The position numbers and the translations under genes are program-made. Below are positions 19,800 through 28,644 of a DNA stretch of 59,765 nucleotides, in pieces. The DNA is from Kytococcus schroeteri. Its GTDB lineage: Bacteria; Actinomycetota; Actinomycetes; Actinomycetales; Dermatophilaceae. The number at the start of each line of letters is the position of its first letter. The stretch's first letter is position 1. The stretch lies in assembly GCF_002847825.1 (NCBI RefSeq), contig NZ_PKIZ01000018.1, positions 1 through 59,765 of the forward strand, read 5' to 3'. Under the pieces are notes generated by a model. The model searched no databases and was not told where the DNA came from. It saw only the letters and a list, made by a program, of their open reading frames with translations.

Positions 19800-20648
19800 T
19801 CAGAGGCGGGGCACGATGCCGGCGAGCAGCTGGCCGCAGCGGGCGGAGGCGGCGCGTCCGGCCTCGATCACCTCGGCGTGGTCCAGCGGCTCGTCGCTGA
19901 TGCCGGCGGCGTGGTTGGTCACCAGCGAGAGGCCCAGCACGGACATGCCGGCCTCGCGGGCGGCGATCGCCTCGAGCGTGGTGGACATGCCCACGAGGTC
20001 GCCGCCGATCACCTTGGCCATGCGCACCTCGGCGGGGGTCTCGTAGTGCGGCCCGCGGAACTGCACGTACACGCCCTCCTCCAGGGAGGGGTCCACGGTG
20101 CGGGCCACCTGGCGCAGGTGCGGGGTGTACAGGTCGGTGAGGTCCACGAAGGTGGCGCCCTCCAGCGGGGAGGCCGCCGTGAGGTTCACGTGGTCGCTGA
20201 TGAGCACCGGGGTGCCGGGGGCCCACTCGGGGCGCAGGCCGCCGCAGCCGTTGGTGAGCACCATCGTGTCGCAGCCGGCCGCGGCCGCCGTGCGCACCGT
20301 GTGCACCACCGGGCGCACACCGTGGCCCTCGTAGAAGTGGGTGCGCGATCCGAACACCAGCACGTGGCGGGTGCGGCCGTCGTGACCCTCGACCGCGAAC
20401 GAGCGCATCACCGAGGAGTGGCCCTCCACCGCCGGCGGCGGGAAGCCGGTCACCTCGGACTGGTCGAAGGACGCGACGGGCTCGCCCAGCAGGTCGGCCG
20501 CGCTGCCCCACCCGGAGCCCAGGGTGAGGGCGATGTCGTGCCGCTCCACGCCGGAGAGGCGGGCCACGTCCTGCGCGGCCCGGCGAGCGATCTCGCGGGG
20601 GTCGGCGGTCGGGTCGTCGAAGGGGTTCTGGGAGTCGAGTCGGGCCAC
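19800..20648 (-). CDS. punA: Purine nucleoside phosphorylase
   Basis: Trimeric-type PNP of 282 residues that splits inosine and guanosine with phosphate to the base and ribose-1-phosphate. Motifs include TLGSGWG near the N-terminus (phosphate loop), VLVFGSRTHFYEGHG, TNGCGGL for the purine site, and FRGPHYETPAE followed by VGMSTTLEAI. It starts at GTG 20648, with a TAGGGT -10 box 6 nt upstream, so it is probably leaderless. The mutase gene begins 77 bp after its stop and would convert its ribose-1-P product. Confidence 0.95.
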   Translation of the reverse strand: MARLDSQNPFDDPTADPREIARRAAQDVARLSGVERHDIALTLGSGWGSAADLLGEPVASFDQSEVTGFPPPAVEGHSSVMRSFAVEGHDGRTRHVLVFGSRTHFYEGHGVRPVVHTVRTAAAAGCDTMVLTNGCGGLRPEWAPGTPVLISDHVNLTAASPLEGATFVDLTDLYTPHLRQVARTVDPSLEEGVYVQFRGPHYETPAEVRMAKVIGGDLVGMSTTLEAIAAREAGMSVLGLSLVTNHAAGISDEPLDHAEVIEAGRAASARCGQLLAGIVPRL

Positions 20649-20654
20649 GGGGCC

Positions 20655-20660
20655 ACCCTA
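20655..20660 (-). promoter_or_regulatory. -10 box of punA (leaderless)
   Basis: TAGGGT on the minus strand, 6 nt upstream of the GTG start at 20648. Confidence 0.55.
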
Positions 20661-20716
20661 ACGACTGGGGGCACCGCGAGGGTGGTGCGTCAGGCCGTCG
20701 ATGGTTGGATGGGGGC

Positions 20717-22150
20717 ATGCTCTCCAGCGCACCTGAGGTCATCATCATCGGCGGCGGTCCCGGCGGGTACGAGGCCGCCCTCACGGCGGCGGCGGGCGGC
20801 GCCACCGTGACCCTCGTGGAGGACACCGGGGTGGGTGGCGCCTCGGTGCTCACCGACTGCGTGCCGTCCAAGACCCTCATCGCCACTGCGGACTTCCGCA
20901 GCCGCTTCGACGTGGCCGGGCGCATGGGCGTGGAGTTCTCCGAGGACGACGGCGACCCCGCCACCCACGAGCCGCTGGCGCACGGGGTGGAGGCCCACAT
21001 CGACCTGGCCGCGGCCAACCGGCGGGTCATGGACCTGGCGCGTGCCCAGTCGGCCGACATCCGCGCGGCGCTGACCGAGGCCGGCGTCACCGTGGTGGAC
21101 GGCCGGGGCCGCCTCGTCGCGCCGGACCGTGTGCAGGTGACCGCCGCCGACGGCAGCACCACCGAGCTCACCGCCGCCACCGTGCTGCTGGCCACCGGCG
21201 CCTCCCCGCGGGTGCTGCCCAGCGCCCGCCCCGACGGCGAGCGCATCCTCACCTGGCAGCAGGTGTGGGACCTCACCGAGCTGCCGAGCAAGCTCGTCGT
21301 GGTGGGCTCGGGTGTGACCGGCGCGGAGCTCGCCCACGCCTACCTGGGCCTCGGGTGCGAGGTGGTGCTCGTCTCCAGCCGCGACCGCGTGCTGCCCGGC
21401 GAGGACCCGGACGCCGCCGAGGTGCTGGAGACCGTCTTCCGCGAGCGCGGCATGCAGGTGATGAACGGGGCCCGCGCCCAGTCCGTGGAGCGGCAGGGCG
21501 ACGAGGTGCTCGTGACCCTCACCGACGGGCGCACCGTCACCGGCTCGCACTGCATCATGGCCGTCGGGTCGGTGCCCAACACCGCGGACCTGGGGCTGGA
21601 GGAGGTCGGTGTGCAGACCGCCGACTCGGGCCACGTGCTGGTGGACAAGGTGTCGCGCACCTCCGTGCGGGGGGTGTACGCCGCCGGTGACTGCACGGCG
21701 GTGCTGCCGCTGGCCTCGGTGGCCGCCATGCAGGGCCGCATCGCCATGAGCCACGCGCTCGGCGACGCGGTCTCCCCGCTGCGCGTCACCGGCATCAGCT
21801 CCAACATCTTCACCGACCCGGAGATCGCCACCGTCGGCATCGGGCAGAAGCAGGTGGACGAGGGGGAGGGCCGCGTGCACCAGGTGATGCTGCCGCTGGT
21901 CAACAACCCGCGGGCCAAGATGCGCAACGTGCGCCACGGGTTCGTCAAGCTCTACGCCGCGCAGGGGTCCGACGTGGTCGTCGGCGGTGTGGTGGTGGGC
22001 CCGCAGGCCTCCGAGCTCATCTACCCGGTGGCCCTGGCCGTGCACCACCGCCTCACCGTGGACCAGGTGGCCAGCACGTTCACCGTCTACCCGTCGATGT
22101 CGGGCAGCGTCGCCGAGGCCGCGCGCCGCCTCCACACCCGCGAGGACTGA
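20717..22150 (+). CDS. lpdA: NAD(P)H-quinone dehydrogenase, LpdA type
   Basis: Flavoprotein of the dihydrolipoamide-dehydrogenase fold, 477 residues. It has the FAD motif IIIGGGPGGYEAAL at the N-terminus, a second dinucleotide motif VVGSGVTGAELA, and YAAGDCT near the C-terminal FAD site. The active-site region reads GVGGASVLTDCVPSKT, so the first cysteine of the usual CxxxxC disulfide is missing. M. tuberculosis LpdA (Rv3303c) has the same loss and acts as a quinone reductase instead of lipoamide dehydrogenase. The ATG at 20717 gives the usual start before the FAD motif; the TTG at 20705 is less likely. It is divergent from punA, as a neighbour of deoD/pmmB-type genes also in M. tuberculosis. 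Confidence 0.93.
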   Translation: MLSSAPEVIIIGGGPGGYEAALTAAAGGATVTLVEDTGVGGASVLTDCVPSKTLIATADFRSRFDVAGRMGVEFSEDDGDPATHEPLAHGVEAHIDLAAANRRVMDLARAQSADIRAALTEAGVTVVDGRGRLVAPDRVQVTAADGSTTELTAATVLLATGASPRVLPSARPDGERILTWQQVWDLTELPSKLVVVGSGVTGAELAHAYLGLGCEVVLVSSRDRVLPGEDPDAAEVLETVFRERGMQVMNGARAQSVERQGDEVLVTLTDGRTVTGSHCIMAVGSVPNTADLGLEEVGVQTADSGHVLVDKVSRTSVRGVYAAGDCTAVLPLASVAAMQGRIAMSHALGDAVSPLRVTGISSNIFTDPEIATVGIGQKQVDEGEGRVHQVMLPLVNNPRAKMRNVRHGFVKLYAAQGSDVVVGGVVVGPQASELIYPVALAVHHRLTVDQVASTFTVYPSMSGSVAEAARRLHTRED

Positions 22151-22180
22151 GCCGGCCCGGGCCAGGGTCCCGCCGCGTGC

Positions 22181-22216
22181 CCCTCCCCACACGTTGAGCC
22201 CTCCCCACACGTTGAG
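22181..22216. repeat. Perfect 18-bp tandem duplication
   Basis: CCCTCCCCACACGTTGAG occurs twice in a row (22181-22198 and 22199-22216). The second copy runs into the left arm of the long inverted repeat that follows. Confidence 0.9.
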
Positions 22217-22273
22217 TCGTCGTTCGTCGGGGTCCCCGGGCGGTTCTGACCCCGACGAACGACGACTCAACGT
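22209..22273. repeat. 26-bp perfect inverted repeat, intergenic
   Basis: The arms 22209-22234 and 22248-22273 are perfect complements (26 bp, beginning ACGTTGAGTCGTCGTTCG) around a 13-base centre. It lies between convergent lpdA and the carboxylase alpha gene, upstream of a separate hairpin terminator. Its length exceeds a normal terminator stem, and it may be a dispersed palindromic element or a bidirectional terminator. Confidence 0.85.
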
Positions 22274-22333
22274 CCGAGCATCGACGTCCGAGAGGGGACA
22301 CGCCGGGCAGGACCCGGGGGCGCCGGGCACACA

Positions 22334-22376
22334 GCGAAGGGGCCCACCGACCGGACAGGTCAGTGGGCCCCTTCGC
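22334..22376 (+). terminator. Bidirectional hairpin terminator
   Basis: 14-bp perfect stem (GCGAAGGGGCCCAC and complement) with a 16-base loop between the convergent lpdA and acyl-CoA carboxylase alpha genes. Confidence 0.75.
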
Positions 22377-22403
22377 GTGCGCCGGGCGGCGCTCAGCGAG
22401 CGG

Positions 22404-24188
22404 TCACTCGGCGTCCTTGATCTCGCAGATGACGCCACCGTTGTTCACGGTCTCGCCCACGGCGGCCTTGAGCCCGGTCACCACACCGGCCTTGTGCGCC
22501 TTGATGGGCTGCTCCATCTTCATCGCCTCGAGCACCACCACCTGGTCGCCCTCGGCCACGGTCGCGCCCTCCTCCACGGCCACCTTCACGATGGTGCCCT
22601 GCATCGGCGCGGTCACGGCGTCACCGGAGGCCGCCGCGGCACCACCGCCGCCGCGCTGGCGCTTGGGGGCCTTCTTGCGGGCGCCACCGGCGGCCGCGCC
22701 GCCACCGCCCAGGGCCAGGTCGCCGGGCAGGGTCACGGCCATGCGGCGGCCGTTCACCTCCACGAGGATCTCCTGGCGCGGGGCCTTCTCCTCGGCCTCC
22801 GCGGTGGGGCCGGAGTACGGCTCGATGGTGTTGTCGAACTCGGTCTCGATCCAGCGGGTGTGCACGCTGAACGGCTGCTCCGGGTCGGCCGGGGCGAACG
22901 CCTCGTCACGCACCACCGCGCGGTGGAAGGGCAGCACGGTGGGCATGCCCTCGACGACGAACTCGTCCAGCGCGCGGCGGGAGCGCTCGAGGGCCTCGGT
23001 GCGGGTGCGGCCAGTGACGATGAGCTTGGCCAGCATGGAGTCGAACGCACCGGCCACGGTGTCGCCCTCGACCATGCCGGAGTCCACGCGGACGCCGGGG
23101 CCCGCGGGGGTGCGCAGCGTGGTGGCGGTGCCGGGGGAGGGCATGAAGTTCAGCCCCGCGTCCTCGGAGTTGATGCGGAACTCGAAGGAGTGGCCGCGCA
23201 CCTCCGGGTCGTCGTAGCCCAGCTCCTCGCCGGCGGCGATGCGGAACTGCTCGCGCACGAGGTCGATGCCGGTGACCTCCTCGGTGACGGGGTGCTCCAC
23301 CTGGAGGCGCGTGTTCACCTCGAGGAAGGAGATGGTGCCGTCGGTGCCGATGAGGTACTCGCAGGTGCCGGCGCCGACGTAGCCGGCGGCCTTGAGGATG
23401 TCCTTGGAGGCGCGGCGCAGCTCGGCGTCCTGCTCCGGGGTCACGAAGGGGGCCGGGGCCTCCTCCACGAGCTTCTGGTTGCGGCGCTGCAGCGAGCAGT
23501 CGCGGGTGGAGACCACCACGACGTTGCCGTGCTGGTCGGCCAGGCACTGGGTCTCCACGTGGCGGGGGGAGTCCAGGAAGCGCTCCACGAAGCACTCGCC
23601 GCGACCGAAGGCCGACACGGCCTCCCGCACGGCGGAGTCGTACAGCTCGGGGATCTCCTCGCGGGTGCGGGCCACCTTGAGGCCGCGGCCACCGCCGCCG
23701 TAGGCAGCCTTGATGGCCACCGGCAGGCCGTGCTCGTCGGCGAAGGCGAGCACCTCCTCGGCGGACTCCACCGGGTCCTTGGTGCCCGGCACCAGGGGCG
23801 CGTTGGCAGCATCGGCGATGTGGCGGGCCTTCACCTTGTCGCCCAGGGAGTCGATGGCCTGCGGGGAGGGGCCGATCCACGTGAGGCCGGCGTCGATGAC
23901 GGCCTGTGCGAAGTCGGCGTTCTCGGCCAGGAAGCCGTAGCCGGGGTGCACGGCGTCCGCGCCGGCGTCCTTGGCCACCTGCAGCAGCTTGTCCACCACC
24001 AGGTAGGACTCCGCCGGGGTGTTGCCCCCGATGGAGTAGGCCTCGTCGGCCACCTTCGTGTGCAGCGCGTCGCGGTCGGCGTCGGCGTACACGGCGATGG
24101 AACGGATGCCTGCATCGGCGCAGGCGCGGGCGATTCGGACGGCGATCTCGCCACGGTTGGCGATCAGCACGGAGGTCACAGGAGCCAT
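22404..24188 (-). CDS. accA3: Acyl-CoA carboxylase alpha subunit (biotin carboxylase + BCCP)
   Basis: 594-residue fusion of biotin carboxylase and biotin carboxyl carrier domain, as in actinobacterial AccA3-type proteins. The N-terminus [14 protein letters not shown] opens the BC domain; GGGGRGLKV is the ATP-grasp glycine loop; [16 protein letters not shown] is the catalytic region. A short Ala/Gly/Lys-rich linker leads to the C-terminal carrier domain with EAMKMEQP, in which the central lysine is biotinylated by BirA. It partners beta subunits such as the two encoded in this window to make malonyl-, methylmalonyl- or related CoA. The ATG at 24188 lies 7 nt after TAGAGT, so it is probably leaderless. 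Confidence 0.95.
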   Translation of the reverse strand: MAPVTSVLIANRGEIAVRIARACADAGIRSIAVYADADRDALHTKVADEAYSIGGNTPAESYLVVDKLLQVAKDAGADAVHPGYGFLAENADFAQAVIDAGLTWIGPSPQAIDSLGDKVKARHIADAANAPLVPGTKDPVESAEEVLAFADEHGLPVAIKAAYGGGGRGLKVARTREEIPELYDSAVREAVSAFGRGECFVERFLDSPRHVETQCLADQHGNVVVVSTRDCSLQRRNQKLVEEAPAPFVTPEQDAELRRASKDILKAAGYVGAGTCEYLIGTDGTISFLEVNTRLQVEHPVTEEVTGIDLVREQFRIAAGEELGYDDPEVRGHSFEFRINSEDAGLNFMPSPGTATTLRTPAGPGVRVDSGMVEGDTVAGAFDSMLAKLIVTGRTRTEALERSRRALDEFVVEGMPTVLPFHRAVVRDEAFAPADPEQPFSVHTRWIETEFDNTIEPYSGPTAEAEEKAPRQEILVEVNGRRMAVTLPGDLALGGGGAAAGGARKKAPKRQRGGGGAAAASGDAVTAPMQGTIVKVAVEEGATVAEGDQVVVLEAMKMEQPIKAHKAGVVTGLKAAVGETVNNGGVICEIKDAE

Positions 24189-24195
24189 GGGCGGC

Positions 24196-24201
24196 ACTCT
24201 A
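24196..24201 (-). promoter_or_regulatory. -10 box of acyl-CoA carboxylase alpha gene (leaderless)
   Basis: TAGAGT on the minus strand, 7 nt upstream of the ATG at 24188. Confidence 0.55.
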
Positions 24202-24231
24202 ACGTGGCGCGGCCCACACCTCGCGCGCGAT

Positions 24232-24256
24232 CCACGCCGTACCGGGCACGGCGTGG
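24232..24256. promoter_or_regulatory. Operator-like palindrome before PfkB gene
   Basis: CCACGCCGT, seven bases, ACGGCGTGG is a perfect 9-bp inverted repeat in the divergent 82-bp gap, 14 bp before the PfkB ATG. Size and spacing fit a repressor-dimer site; this is inferred. Confidence 0.4.
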
Positions 24257-24270
24257 TGCACCCTTGGGGC

Positions 24271-25206
24271 ATGTCGAGGACCCCGCGCGTCATCCACACC
24301 GCCCAGGCCCTGGTGGACGAGGTCGTCCACGTGCCCGCCCTTCCGCGGCGTGGCGGCAACGTCATGGCCTCCAGCACCACGCGGGAGGTGGGCGGCGCGG
24401 TGACCATCCTGCGTGCGGCGGCCCGGTCCGGCGCCCATGCCGTGCACGCCGGCTCGGTGGGGGCCGGGCCCAACGGCGACCTGGTCCGCGAGGCGCTGGC
24501 GGCCGACGGCATCGCGCTGACCAGCCCGGAGGTCCCCGACCAGGACACGGCGGTGTGCGTGGTGCTCGTGGAGCCCTCGGCCGAGCGCACCTTCGTCACC
24601 GCGATGGGGGCCGAGCGCGTCATCAGCCCGGAGTCGCTGCAGACGAGCGAGCCGGTGGACGGCGACCTGGTGTGCGTCAGCGGGTACAGCCTGCTGGAGC
24701 CCACCCGCGACCCGCTGCTGGCCTGGCTGCGCGGGCTGCCGACGGGCGTGCGGGTGGTGCTCGACCCGGGCGCGGCCTTCGAGGGGCTGGACGCCGCCCT
24801 GCAGCGCGAGGTGCTGGCCCTCACCGACGTGTGGAGCAGCAACGCCGAGGAGGCCGAGGCCCTGGTGGGTGCCCCCGCCGACACCGACATGGCCGAGCTC
24901 GCCGCGCAGGTGGCCGGGCTCCTGTCGGCCGGGTGCCTCGTGGTCGTGCGCGACGGCGACAAGGGCTGTGCCGTGGGCGACGGGGGAGCGGTGGTGGCCG
25001 TGCCGGGCTTCCCGCAGGATCCGGTGGACACCAACGGTGCGGGCGACACGCACACCGGCGTGCTGTGCGCCGAGCTGGCGGCCGGTGCCGACCCGGTGGC
25101 CGCCGCGCGCCGGGCCAACGCGGCCGGGGCGCTCAAGGTGACCCGCCACGGGCCGGCCACGGTGCCCACGGCCGCCGAGGTGGACGCCTTCCTGGCCGGG
25201 CGGTGA
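24271..25206 (+). CDS. PfkB family carbohydrate kinase
   Basis: Ribokinase-like sugar or nucleoside kinase of 311 residues. It has the N-terminal GGN region ([11 protein letters not shown]), the internal [17 protein letters not shown] stretch, and near the C-terminus [15 protein letters not shown], the PfkB signature holding the catalytic Asp and the anion hole. The DTNGAGD form differs slightly from the usual DTTGAGD. The exact substrate (ribose, a nucleoside or another sugar) cannot be assigned. It sits between the divergent carboxylase alpha gene and an acyl-CoA dehydrogenase, with an operator-like palindrome just upstream. Confidence 0.88.
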   Translation: MSRTPRVIHTAQALVDEVVHVPALPRRGGNVMASSTTREVGGAVTILRAAARSGAHAVHAGSVGAGPNGDLVREALAADGIALTSPEVPDQDTAVCVVLVEPSAERTFVTAMGAERVISPESLQTSEPVDGDLVCVSGYSLLEPTRDPLLAWLRGLPTGVRVVLDPGAAFEGLDAALQREVLALTDVWSSNAEEAEALVGAPADTDMAELAAQVAGLLSAGCLVVVRDGDKGCAVGDGGAVVAVPGFPQDPVDTNGAGDTHTGVLCAELAAGADPVAAARRANAAGALKVTRHGPATVPTAAEVDAFLAGR

Positions 25207-25324
25207 CCCGACCTCCTCGGCACCACCTATGCTCTGCGATGGTGTGACCCGCGCCACGGCGCGAGGGCGCCTCGACGCGCCCGGACGCACCGCCCCCCTG
25301 ACCCCGCCACGAAAGGCCTGGAGC

Positions 25325-26509
25325 ATGTTCGAACTGTCCAAGGACCACGAGGACTTCCGCCAGGTCGTCCGCCAGTTCGCCGAGGCGGAGATCGCCCCGC
25401 ACGTGGAGAAGTGGGACGCCGAGTCCTACTTCCCGACCGAGCTCATCCCCAAGATGGGCGAGATGGGCCTGTTCGGCCTGGTGGTCCCCGAGGAGTACGG
25501 CGGTGCCGGCCTGGAGGACGAGGGCCCGTTCACCTACCTGTGCCTGGCCATCGAGGAGCTCGGCCGCGTGGACCAGTCCATGGGCATCACGCTCTCGGCC
25601 GGTGTGGGCCTGGGCATCAACCCGATCCTCACCTACGGCTCGGACGAGCAGAAGCAGCAGTGGTTGCCCGACCTCGTGGCCGGCCGCGCCCTGGCCGGCT
25701 TCGGCCTCACCGAGCCGGACGCGGGGTCCGACGCCGGCGGCACCCGCACCAAGGCCGAGGTCGTGGACGGCGAGTGGGTCATCAACGGCGCCAAGGCGTT
25801 CATCACCAACTCGGGCACCGACATCACCTCCTGCGTGACCGTCACCGCCCGCACCGGCACCAAGGAGAACGGCAAGCCGGAGATCAGCGCCATCATCGTG
25901 CCGTCCGGCACCCCGGGCTTCACCGTGGAGCCGGCCTACCGCAAGCTCGGCTGGCACATCTCCGACACCCATGGCCTGACCTTCGAGAACTGCCGCGTCC
26001 CCGAGGCCAACCTGCTGGGCGCTCGCGGCGAGGGCTACAAGCAGTTCCTCAAGACCCTCGACGACGGCCGCATCGCCATCTCGGCGCTCGCGGTCGGCCT
26101 GGCGCAGGCCTGCCTGGAGCACTCCACCGAGTACGCCAAGACGCGTACTGCGTTCGGGAAGCCGATCGGCGCCTACCAGGGCGTCTCGTTCCAGGTGGCC
26201 GACCTCAAGGTCAAGGTGGACGCCGCGCGCCTGCTCACCTACAAGGCCGCCTGGCTCAAGGACGAGTTCGACGCCGGCCGTCGCTCGATGCAGGAGGTCA
26301 AGATGGCCGCGTCCGTGGCCAAGCTGTACTCCACCGAGGCCGCCATGGATGCCACCCGTATCGCCACCCAGGTCTTCGGCGGCAACGGCTTCATGGAGGA
26401 GTACCCCGTGGCCCGCTTCTACCGCGACGCCAAGATCCTCGAGGTCGGTGAGGGCACCAGCGAGGTGCAGCGCATGCTCATCGCCCGTGGCCTGGGTCTG
26501 GAGGCCTGA
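25325..26509 (+). CDS. Acyl-CoA dehydrogenase
   Basis: FAD enzyme of 394 residues that introduces the alpha-beta double bond in acyl-CoA. It begins with the helical N-terminal domain, then GFGLTEPDAGSDAGGT (first ACAD signature), and ends with QVFGGNGFMEEYPVARFYRDAKI and GEGTSEVQRMLIARGL, where the Glu before GTSE matches the catalytic base of MCAD-type enzymes. The carboxylase beta gene follows after 7 bp, so both are surely co-transcribed. An ACAD/carboxylase pair suggests branched-chain amino-acid or short-chain acyl-CoA catabolism (inference). The promoter may be TATGCT at about 25228, giving an ~85-nt leader with GGAG before the ATG. Confidence 0.93.
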   Translation: MFELSKDHEDFRQVVRQFAEAEIAPHVEKWDAESYFPTELIPKMGEMGLFGLVVPEEYGGAGLEDEGPFTYLCLAIEELGRVDQSMGITLSAGVGLGINPILTYGSDEQKQQWLPDLVAGRALAGFGLTEPDAGSDAGGTRTKAEVVDGEWVINGAKAFITNSGTDITSCVTVTARTGTKENGKPEISAIIVPSGTPGFTVEPAYRKLGWHISDTHGLTFENCRVPEANLLGARGEGYKQFLKTLDDGRIAISALAVGLAQACLEHSTEYAKTRTAFGKPIGAYQGVSFQVADLKVKVDAARLLTYKAAWLKDEFDAGRRSMQEVKMAASVAKLYSTEAAMDATRIATQVFGGNGFMEEYPVARFYRDAKILEVGEGTSEVQRMLIARGLGLEA

Positions 26510-26516
26510 TCCACCG

Positions 26517-28130
26517 ATGACGACCACCACCAACGCAGGCGAGACCCCCGGCGTGCAGCCCTTCGCCGACGCCACCCCCGGCGGCGACGAGAAGGTCGCC
26601 GACGTCCGGCGCCGCCTCAACGAGGCCCACGCGGCCTCCGGGGCGCCCACTGAGAAGGCCGCCGCCAAGCTCGAGTCCCAGAACAAGCTCTACGTCCGCG
26701 ATCGCATCGCGCTGCTCTTCGACGAGGGCTCGTTCGTGGAGGACGGCCGCTACGCCAACGCCACGGCCACCGGCCTGCCGGCCGACGGCGTGGTCACCGG
26801 GCGCGGCACCGTGGACGGACGCCCCGCCATCGTCATCGCCAACGACCCCACCGTGAAGGCGGGCTCGTGGGGTGCGCGCACGGTCGAGAAGATCGTCCGC
26901 GCCACCGAGACCGCGCTGCGCGAGGAGCTGCCGGTCTTCTGGTTCGTGGACTCCGCCGGCGCCCGCATCACCGACCAGGTGGAGCTCTTCCCGGGCCGCC
27001 GTGGCGCGGGGCGCATCTTCCACAACCAGGTGGCGCTCTCGGGCAAGGTGCCGCAGATCTGCTGCCTGTTCGGCCCGTCGGCCGCCGGTGGCGCGTACAT
27101 CCCCAGCTTCACCGACGTGGTGATCATGGTGGAGGGCAACGCCTCCATGTACCTGGGCAGCCCCCGCATGGCCGAGATGGTCGTGGGCGAGAAGGTCTCC
27201 CTGGAGGAGATGGGTGGTGCCCGCATGCACTGCACCGTCTCCGGCGTGGGTGACATCCTCGTGGCCGACGACACCGAGGCCATCGAGACCGCGCGCATGT
27301 ACTTCAGCTACGTGCCGCAGAACTGGCACACGGAGCTGGAGCCCTACGAGGCCGAGGAGCCGGCGTACCCGCTGGAGCGCACCACGGTCCCGGAGGCAGA
27401 GTCCGTGCCGTTCGACATGCACGAGGTCATCGACGGCCTGGTGGACGACGACAGCTTCTTCGAGATCAAGGAGCTGTTCGCCCCCGAGCTGGTCATCGGC
27501 TTCGCCCGCATGGACGGCCGCACCGTCGGCATCGTGGCCAACAACTCGGCGGTCAAGGGTGGCGTGCTGTTCACCGACTCGGCCGACAAGGCGGCGCGCT
27601 TCATCTGGCTGTGCGACGCCTACTCGATCCCGCTGGTCTACCTCGTGGACGTGCCGGGCTTCATGATCGGCTCCGAGGTGGAGCGCACCGGCATCATCCG
27701 CCACGGCGCCAAGATGGTCTCGGCCGTCTCGTCGGCCACGGTGCCGCAGTTCTGCATCGTGGTGCGCAAGGCCTACGGTGCCGGCCTGTACGCGATGGGG
27801 GGTCCGGGCTTCGCGCCCGACGCCACCCTGGCTCTGCCCACCGGCCGCATCGCAGTGATGGGCCCGGAGGCGGCCGTGAACGCGGTGTACGCCAACAAGA
27901 TCGCCGAGATCGAGGCCGAGCAGGGCCCCGAGGCGCGTGAGCAGTTCGTGCTGCAGATGCGTGAGGAGTACGTCAAGGACGTGGACCTCGAGCGCCTGGC
28001 GGCCGACCTGGTGATCGACGGCATCATCGAGGCCGACGCGCTGCGCGAGGAGCTGCTGAAGCGGCTGGAGTTCGCCCGCGGCCGCGAGCGCCACTTCTCG
28101 ACGCGGCGTCGGGACGTGCCGCCGGTCTGA
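26517..28130 (+). CDS. Acyl-CoA carboxylase beta subunit (carboxyltransferase)
   Basis: Carboxyltransferase of 537 residues that moves the carboxyl group from biotin to acyl-CoA. Both crotonase-like halves are present: LFGPSAAGGAYIPSF and GSPRMAEMVVGEK in the N-terminal half, and VDVPGFMIG with YGAGLYAMGGPGF, including the oxyanion glycines, in the C-terminal half. It differs clearly from the accE-linked beta subunit at 44.9 kb, for example in its LFPGRRGAGRIFHNQV segment. This suggests a separate substrate such as methylcrotonyl-CoA. The adjacent acyl-CoA dehydrogenase and the nearby alpha subunit support a degradative carboxylase, but the substrate is not fixed by sequence. Confidence 0.92.
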   Translation: MTTTTNAGETPGVQPFADATPGGDEKVADVRRRLNEAHAASGAPTEKAAAKLESQNKLYVRDRIALLFDEGSFVEDGRYANATATGLPADGVVTGRGTVDGRPAIVIANDPTVKAGSWGARTVEKIVRATETALREELPVFWFVDSAGARITDQVELFPGRRGAGRIFHNQVALSGKVPQICCLFGPSAAGGAYIPSFTDVVIMVEGNASMYLGSPRMAEMVVGEKVSLEEMGGARMHCTVSGVGDILVADDTEAIETARMYFSYVPQNWHTELEPYEAEEPAYPLERTTVPEAESVPFDMHEVIDGLVDDDSFFEIKELFAPELVIGFARMDGRTVGIVANNSAVKGGVLFTDSADKAARFIWLCDAYSIPLVYLVDVPGFMIGSEVERTGIIRHGAKMVSAVSSATVPQFCIVVRKAYGAGLYAMGGPGFAPDATLALPTGRIAVMGPEAAVNAVYANKIAEIEAEQGPEAREQFVLQMREEYVKDVDLERLAADLVIDGIIEADALREELLKRLEFARGRERHFSTRRRDVPPV

Positions 28131-28153
28131 CCGGCGCGGACCTCCCACCACCT

Positions 28154-28200
28154 GACGCGCGGGTCCGCCTCTCGACGGTCGAGAGGCGGACCCGCGCGTC
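28154..28200 (+). terminator. Strong hairpin terminator after carboxylase beta gene
   Basis: A 23-bp perfect inverted repeat with almost no loop (GACGCGCGGGTCCGCCTCTC and complement) 23 bp after the stop. It has no T-run. Confidence 0.8.
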
Positions 28201-28644
28201 CATCGACGCCTCGGCCGCCCCGGAGTGAGGGCTGGCTGCAGGCCCACCGGGCAAGGACGTGAGCATGGGCGGAAAGCAGCGCACGGAGCTGCCGGGGATG
28301 GTGCGCGAGGATCCCGTGCCCCCCCCGCCGGCGGTGTCGTCCACTCCAGTGATGAACCGCACCGTGGCGTCCCGGACCACCATCGCCCCAGCGCAGGTCC
28401 GGGACGCCCCAGGGGCACCAGGGTCGGTTCGGCGGGCCGTGGGCGGAGCGCCGCGGGCGTACCGGTGGAGTGCGGTGCCCGGGACGGCAATAGCCTGGAC
28501 CTCACGCTGCGCCCCATGTGATGCCGGAGGCGCCCACGCGGCATCGTCAAGACATGGTCATGGTGGGCGTGACGCCCTGTGTCGGGCGCGTGACCTGTGG
28601 TCTGATCCCGAAGGCCCCTGTTCACACGCTTCGGAAGGACCCCC
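28201..28644. other. 444-bp region without a supported gene
   Basis: Open frames exist on both strands, but none has a convincing start, codon bias or family resemblance. It holds one 11-bp inverted repeat (28367-28377 and 28397-28407, GCGTCCCGGAC with complement, 19-base loop). The lipase promoter is presumably at its right end. I see no tRNA-like or riboswitch-like fold. Confidence 0.5.

Noticed and set aside
20705..20716. TTG start for lpdA at 20705
   Set aside because: The ATG at 20717 starts directly before the FAD motif; the upstream TTGGAT may instead be a weak -10 box.
20690..22438. 582-codon minus-strand frame over lpdA
   Set aside because: It is Gly/His/Val-rich shadow sequence opposite a clear LpdA, with no domain.
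28024..28383. Minus-strand small frame across the carboxylase terminator
   Set aside because: It runs through the 23-bp hairpin, with no ribosome site or family match.
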